Assembly (NCBI GenBank): GCA_037178675.1
Contig: JAYMGJ010000508.1
Coordinates: forward strand, 1-64,000
Source: Scleroderma bovista
Lineage: Eukaryota > Basidiomycota > Agaricomycetes > Boletales > Sclerodermataceae
Reading direction: 5' to 3'
Length of the DNA stretch: 64,000 bases
This document shows, piece by piece, positions 58,321 through 64,000 of this stretch (position 1 is the stretch's first letter; each line of letters begins with the position of its first letter). The notes beneath the pieces were generated by a model. It was not told the DNA's origin and did not search any database. It was given only the letters and a program-made list of their open reading frames with translations. The translations under genes were made by a program, and so were the position numbers.

Positions 58321-60849
58321 TCGTACATCTGATACGCATTGTCAACACTCGACTTCTGGAAGGCCATACATACGATAGAGCATCCAGGAAATCCCAGCGT
58401 GTCCTGCGGCGTTCCACGTATGGCAGGGACGAGTTCGAGAGTTATCGATATTTAGGTGGTATACTTCTCAGTCTGTTGTCGTTGTCATGCAATTGAAGAG
58501 CATTGAAGCAGCCTCGTCCCAGTGAAAAGCGGACATGGTGAAGTATGCATAGTGTAGATTTATCTCGACAAATTTGCAGGTGGTGATGGTGGCGGTGGTG
58601 GGAATTGCCAAGGCACCAGGTTCATAGTAGTTCAACCCACAGGAGTCGCACACCGGCGAGCGGCGCAAAGACGAAGCTAGAAATCAGATGTGTCGTGCAA
58701 AATGTGACGTGGTCTGATTTTGGGCTGCATGAGGCCCACACCAGCAAAAAGGGTTCTGCGGTGTTAATCAGTAGTTGGTACTATGAATAGCGGCACATTA
58801 AGTTCTTCACTCAAAGATCCAGACTGGCAGATGTCTCTGATAGGATTGAGAAAGACCGGGGATTTTTACATGGGGAGAGCGATCATGTTATATGGTACTG
58901 CAGAGGGAAACGGAATGGCGATATTGGATGGCAACATACGTGTGTATCTGATCATCATATGAGTGCGCTCAGTGACAACTCGGCCGAGTCTGAATGTCCG
59001 ATTGTCCCGTCCGTCACATATTCCCCTTCATGGCTGCTACATAGCAAAATGTTTTTTCCGATGTATATCACGTCCAGAGATCAAATGTGCTCCGGCACAT
59101 TGACGGGCATCACATACTCATCTGGTGGCGAGATCCATGGAATCACCTTGTTTAACAAGGTCACTCCCAGTCATCATTTCTTGGACGTCCGCGATACCTT
59201 GTATTTCAATGTCCGTCTCAGTCAGGAGTAGGTTGTGTGTATTGTCATCAACAAATGGTTTGGTAGTTTTTCGGTCTCCGTTTCAGTAAGTTTAGATGGG
59301 CGTGTCCGTGATACACTCCTGCACAGTTGTCACGCTTGTCGTGTAGTGGATCCATCCTATTTCTCTCTTGTTCTGCTGTCGAGTTCATCTAGCCATTCGC
59401 CTTCCACCCGTAAGTGTTCGCTGGGATGGTGGTAAATCAAAATTGCGCAGAAGGGACGATGATTCTACAAAAAAGCACGTCCCACTGTCAGTTACATATT
59501 TGATGGCGATGCGGAGAGCGTTGTGGCGGCAGGACAGACGAGCGGAACCCTCGAGATGTCAAGTCGCGGACGTTGACAGAACGGCCGTGCTGTATGAGAA
59601 ACCAGCGAGGATGGCCTGTGGAGTCAATGGTTTCCAGAAGAAGGTCGTCATAGCAGACAACAACAGTCTGAGGACACGTCAATGGAGTCAAGAAGCCGCG
59701 AGAGATCGTCCTAACGCCAGCAGAATATTGTCAGCAATTAGGTGCCCATGGCCATCCTGACTCGCGGGCTGGTGAAGCTCCTGATGATGGCGAGCAAATT
59801 GTCCTGGAAACGGACCGATAGCTCGAGTCATCACGCGGATCAGTCGAACAATCAAGCAGTTGGATTGAGAGACGCGTCGAACGAAAAACGTTCATGCAGA
59901 GAAAGAAGCTAAAACCACCTGACTTACCTATCGAAACTATGAGACAGCGCTCAGACGATGCAAATGGCTGCGGGAACTATACATATTGGTCGAGCGTGCA
60001 CACGGGCATGCACAGCGTTACAAACTACACGGAAACTGCTGAAAACGAAGTGAAAAACATCAGTATACGTCGAGTAAAGCTGAGGACGCGAACCTCACCA
60101 CCGTGGAATGCACCAGTCGAGGCACAGGGTGTCCCAAGTCGAAGATTTGTCTTTCGACAGGCCAAGGGCAGAGATGGGCGGTGGAACGGCCAGCAACCAT
60201 GATCGACGAGGTGATGATGGTGGCGGCGACATCAACTCAGCGCGAGTCGAGGCAGTGCTGCTGGCTGAAGATAGTCAGCATATTCGTCAAGGCCAAAACT
60301 TTTAAGACAAGGACTTGCTAGTATCATCCGAGGCAACCACCAACTATCCAGAGCGTCCGCGCGGAGTCGGTAAGCGTCGATGACAACGAAAATTGAAGGT
60401 CAACAAAGCACAAGGCAAAATGGCTTACCTAGCGAGCGCGTCCACCTGAGAACACTTCGAACCGTTTCTATGGGGTCTATAGATTCAGGCATCAATGTGG
60501 ACGGATCAATATCGTACCTATAGTAAACGTCAGTCGAGTGTTGGAGGGTAGAACACTTACCTTGGACGAGCCAACGCAATGCGGTCGATGTGGGGGCCTT
60601 GACGCGACGACGGAGAATCATTAAGTTACGGATGAAGTCCTGCGTGTTGCGATCAACACAGATATGCCAGCGCGAGTCACAAATACTTGCTCGTGTGCAC
60701 ACCACCTGGCACCTTCCTATAGTTTCTGCTAACTCATGTAATACGAATGTTGTTTGTGCTCTGTTGGCATGTTGTACATGATGTATCACGCGTTACACAA
60801 GGTGTTTGTCGTCGCCGGCGGCCTTTTTCTAGTCGAACAGTGTATACTA
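58321..60849. other. Region between the two elongase blocks, no firm gene
   Basis: Several coding-like pieces that I could not assemble: plus 58959-59231 (FFPMYITSRDQMCSGTLTGI), minus 58468-58668 with a GATA-finger-like RRSPVCDSCGLNYYEPGA, and minus 60420-60789 where two exons (TSTALRWLVQ then RYDIDPSTLMPESIDPIETV) join in phase. The last is the best candidate for a real gene or relic. Family unknown for all. Confidence 0.3.
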
Positions 60850-60987
60850 TTCATGCAATATGCACAACATGCTGCTGTACTCAGAATTAGAGGACTTTAG
60901 CACACACCCAGGACAAACACACATTCAAAACGAAACATCTATTGCCTCCCTATAGGATGATGACCCATCAAAGTCAGAACTGATCCC

Positions 60988-62062
60988 TCAACCTGGAAGT
61001 CTCCCGAAGGGCATGAAATCGGGGAAGAAGACATAACTAATAGTGATTCCAATGCCTACTATAGCTCCGAACTCCGTACCTGCACAAGATCCAATGTGGG
61101 GAAGTTGCGGCAAGTAAGTGTACGCAACGTGATTATAGCCTATAGAATAAAGATGATTAACAATATGTATTAGAAGTTGCGGGAATTTACTTACCCGCGA
61201 AAATGGAGCACATAATGATCATCTTTTGGCATAAAAGGTTTAGGAACTTTATATATCTTAACCACTAAGCATAGAATTGACGTCTACATCATTCCACTAG
61301 GGTTTGGTTGACTCACCCGTGGTTTGGATCCAGCAATGCCAAGGTAACAGATAAAATCTGTACTCAGATGAGTGTTGTTCAATGGAATCGCTGTTTAGGC
61401 TTACACGTGATAGCATGGAAACCCGAAGTGAAGAAAATTGCTACCCAGTACTGCAATGGTAATCAGTTAATATATCTCCCCTGACGAAGGTCAATGAAAC
61501 ACACCACTGGGACCCTACCATCCAATTCGATGAACGCGATAAGGATGACGGTGATATGGTGATAGATATGGAACACAGCTATCGTCCAAATGTGAACACT
61601 TGGATAGTGGATAACGATGAACATACTGATAGACTTGCGAAGTAAAACCAAAAATACAGTGTCCAAAAGTTGGTAACATGTGAGATACAGGTTGAGCTTC
61701 AAAACAAGCTCAAGTCTCTACGAGCATCAAGTATGAGACAACAGGCGACAGCGGTTGCATGCACTCACAGGGGTAAATGCCTCGTCCGAACAGATAGCAC
61801 CGTATGCACCTAGTCTATTGAAAATCGACCACCCTTCCATGCCCAAAAGCACCGCAATCGACATACTTGCCATGCTCACAAATAAGTCATAAATCCGAAA
61901 GGCCATGGCCACTTTGGAGGACGGCATTCGATACTTCATGACTTTTCGCATACCAAACAAAACGGATAAGTAAGTGATAGACAGGGTGACCATGGAAGAC
62001 AACGTTGGCATAGGGGCCAATTCTACAGATGAATCCATGACGTCTGGATGTGCGAGGACCAT
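60988..62062 (-). CDS. Fatty-acid elongase ELO2 (GNS1/SUR4 family)
   Basis: Near-identical duplicate of ELO1. All exons and splice sites are kept, including KYRMPSSKVAMAFRIYDL, YQLLDTVFLVLLRK and the FHIYHH box after a 48-nt intron. The last exon reads AYNHVAYTYLPQLPHIGSCA then GTEFGAIVGIGITISYVFF, closer to the family consensus than ELO1, so this is probably the functional member. The first-exon candidate upstream starts at 62454 (MTETVPLITEASTRPWP); there the preceding ATG of copy 1 is ATA. Stop at 60988. Confidence 0.78.
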
Positions 62063-62971
62063 GATGCTTTTCAGCGATGGGAGATGACTTATAATGAGAA
62101 GATGCTGGACAGTACTTGGGGACGAAAACAATCACGATCTGAATTATAATGACAATGCCACGTCACTTACCTGACAGGCAGAATGCCTGCTTCTTAAAAC
62201 TGGGAGGTTCACCACCCCTGACACCCTCCCACATGCGCTAGTAACCGCAACATCCATTTTACACCATATGTCGCCATAGGGACATTTCCTTTCTTTCCCT
62301 TGCAGAACGCCAGAGCTTTCGTGACTGTTCCGGTACGAGTGAATAGTATCTGAACAATACCTGCTGAGATGAACTCTGCGAAGTGAAGGGTAATATGGTT
62401 TAACGGCCACGGTCTAGTAGACGCTTCGGTGATCAGCGGTACAGTTTCAGTCATACAGAGACATATACCATTCTCAGTTCACCGCTCAACCTTTCAAACC
62501 TGAAGAGAATTGTCGCTCTACGTTAGCAACCACAGTTGAACTTCTCCATTCCTTACTGCAACCATTTTCCGCTTCCTTCCCGGACAAACACATGATTGTC
62601 GGGTTCGCTTCAAGTTGTTCCCAGTGGAGTGTACAGACGTGGCGGTTATGAGCAGGATAAATCTTTGAAATAAAATGAACCAAGATTACAGCCGGCTACG
62701 ACAAAGCTCAGGTCAACCGGGGGCAAAGGACTGGTCCGATCGGTCCTTTGCCTACCACCACTGGTCACGTGGCTCTGACCGGAAGGTGAGCCAAATATCC
62801 ATAGCCTCATCTACATAGTACGATATCAACTCTCCATAATATATCCCTACCTCCATTCCCAAAGGCCTACACCTGGAGAACAAGAAACAGCTGGAGGTGA
62901 GTCCGATGCCCATCCCGTCATTGCACAAGGTCCGAAGTGGGGCAATTCATTCCAATAAGTATCCGCAAGAT

Positions 62972-63099
62972 AATTGTAGGCTATCGGCCGTTACTACTAC
63001 GCACATGATTTGGGTAGATTACGGTAGTTTAGTGTGACATGCGGTAGTATTACCCCGAATACACTTAAATTGAATAAATAAATGAAAATTGTAGGCTAT
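62972..63099 (+). mobile_element. Short A-tailed insertion with 13-bp target-site duplication
   Basis: Copy 1 of the block has one aattgtaggctat; here two copies (62972-62984 and 63087-63099) flank 102 bp absent from copy 1. The insert starts cggccgttactactacgcac and ends in an A-rich tail (ttgaataaataaatgaa). Target duplication of this length plus an A-rich end is the mark of LINE-driven retroposition, so this is a SINE or truncated non-LTR element. Confidence 0.75.
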
Positions 63100-63306
63100 A
63101 CATTGAAGATGGTCAACTCCAGTATATTGACAGGCATCCAAATCCGCGGAAAGCTCATTTACCCGCGAATACAACATGATGGCTTGAGACGGTACATTTG
63201 CAAATGGAAGCAGATAGGCACCACTTTGTCAGTCCCAGCTTAACTCACCCATATATTAAATCCACGACATTTCACGTCAATTATAATCTGAGAGACTCCG
63301 TACGGT

Positions 63307-63874
63307 TGTAGGGGAAGGTGCGGGTTCGGGTGTTCGAGAGGACAGGAAGTGAGAGATGAGATGAGAGACGGAAGTGATTCGGAATTCGGACGGTGAATGC
63401 TGTAGATACGACAGGAAACTTGTGACTTCTTAGACTGAGGACTCGGACGTGAGATGCGGAACTGGGGGGAATCGGATTGCTGCAGCTCCAGGCTGCTACA
63501 GGCGGCTTAAGTACAGTACTAATGACGTCAAAGCGCGAGTGGCTCGACGTCCAAGCAGACAATGTATCTAAGGTACAAAGAATACGTCAAAGCTAAAATA
63601 CAAGGGGCGGCAAAGCACTGAGAGGGCCGTGCCTAAGGACATAGGGCGCGGGATCTAACCTGGCCGCTTCGGTGCGTCGTAGATAACATACGTCCGCCCT
63701 GCCCTTTGTGGGTCTTGCTGGTCGCAGGACGATCGATACCAGTTACCCGGTACCGATCATAACTCACCCCGAGGTCCGCGGAAGGCGTCCTCACCAACGC
63801 CCGGGCCCTCTCGAGTGCTTCGTAGATCGGAAATATTTCGTAGTTGCGTAGCTAAGTCGTGTTAGTTCCTTACA
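63307..63874. mobile_element. Solo LTR
   Basis: A 568-bp insertion relative to copy 1, starting TGTAGGGG and ending CCTTACA (TGTA...TACA terminal inverted repeat), flanked by cggt on both sides (63303-63306 and 63875-63878). The size, TG...CA ends, short target duplication and lack of coding sequence fit a solo LTR left by recombination of an LTR retrotransposon. Confidence 0.85.
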
Positions 63875-64000
63875 CGGTAGTGTTCTGGGCACGAGATAGT
63901 GTAACATGAATTGAAGAAAGCCGCCATCTAATACTGCAGCAACAATGCGTTAATATATCCCTCCGCGAAGTATCAGCTAACACACCGCTGTGCCCCTAAT

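Larger units (their letters stand above)
60850..64000. repeat. Elongase block, right copy (runs off the window)
   Basis: Second copy of 55546-58110. Differences: about 110 bp missing next to the integrase tail, a 115-bp insertion at 62985, and a 572-bp insertion at 63307. Elsewhere mostly single-base changes. Confidence 0.9.
62890..64000 (-). pseudogene. Elongase relic ELO4, interrupted by two insertions
   Basis: Partner of ELO3 in the right-hand block: the last-exon sequence CCTACAATTATCTTGCGG is present near 62970, but a 102-bp element with a 13-bp target duplication sits inside it and a solo LTR further upstream. The copy continues beyond the window. Confidence 0.7.

Noticed and set aside
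58468..58668. GATA-type zinc finger (RRSPVCDSCGLNYYEPGA)
   Set aside because: Only the second Cys pair is present; no first CxxC or basic tail could be found nearby, so it is too weak to call.
1..64000. Bacterial-type features (operons, Shine-Dalgarno sites, CRISPR arrays, rho-independent terminators)
   Set aside because: The DNA is intron-rich eukaryotic sequence; no regularly spaced direct repeats of CRISPR type are present.

Overview
This 64 kb window is nuclear DNA from a filamentous basidiomycete, almost certainly an Agaricomycete. Genes are split by many short GT-AG introns (mostly 48-70 nt), and several families are typical of mushroom-forming fungi: a NACHT-WD40 NLR, a DUF6593 protein, a PARP-like protein with Cys-rich repeats, and a seven-helix receptor with many introns. 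I see no operons, CRISPR array, rRNA gene or secure tRNA gene. I cannot place it below class level.

Layout, left to right. 1.4-2.9 kb: GPCR-like membrane protein with a 7-nt microexon. 4.3-5.0 kb: short Bud6/Aip3 N-terminal-like protein. 6.6-7.5 kb (minus): DUF6593 gene with a C-terminal fragment of a second copy behind it. 7.9-9.5 kb: chimera joining the 5' end of a kinesin gene to a trypsin-like protease, followed by decayed protease sequence. 10.4-13.5 kb: intact kinesin-14 gene. 13.8-19.5 kb (minus): large NLR with a NACHT ATPase and 14 nearly identical WD40 repeats. 19.8-22.1 kb: broken second kinesin. 22.6-25.2 kb (minus): APN2-type AP endonuclease. 26.2-30.3 kb: membrane-anchored WD40 protein. 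30.6-31.2 kb (minus): Bud20-type zinc finger. 31.6-32.7 kb and 33.3-34.6 kb (minus): two related Cys-rich proteins, the second with a PARP-like catalytic domain, which sits back-to-back with a NADAR gene at 34.7-35.7 kb. 35.9-39.2 kb (minus): TFIIIC subunit. 41.0-41.6 kb: ribosomal protein eL33. 42.6-44.3 kb: ArgJ ornithine acetyltransferase. 45.2-47.7 kb: small unknown protein in two copies, with a collapsed argJ copy between them. 48.0-50.2 kb (minus): MBD4-like DNA glycosylase, divergent from a DUF89/ARMT1-like gene at 50.4-52.6 kb. 53.4-54.1 kb (minus): BTB/POZ protein. 54.6-55.7 kb: decayed integrase gene. 55.8-64.0 kb: tandemly duplicated block of fatty-acid elongase genes, in which one relic copy has lost the His-box and another is interrupted by a small inserted element and a solo LTR.

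Two themes stand out. First, segmental duplication with decay: kinesin (three partial or complete copies), argJ plus the small protein (two), elongase (four), DUF6593 (two). This gives one in-frame chimera and several pseudogenes. Second, a candidate ADP-ribosylation locus: a PARP-like transferase and a NADAR-family protein start 142 bp apart on opposite strands, with a catalytic-domain-free paralogue alongside. Housekeeping genes (TFIIIC, eL33, ArgJ, Bud20, APN2) are interspersed, so this is not a pure accessory island. Splice sites were assigned by eye; where reading phase closes across all exons I give exact borders, otherwise I say the model is open.
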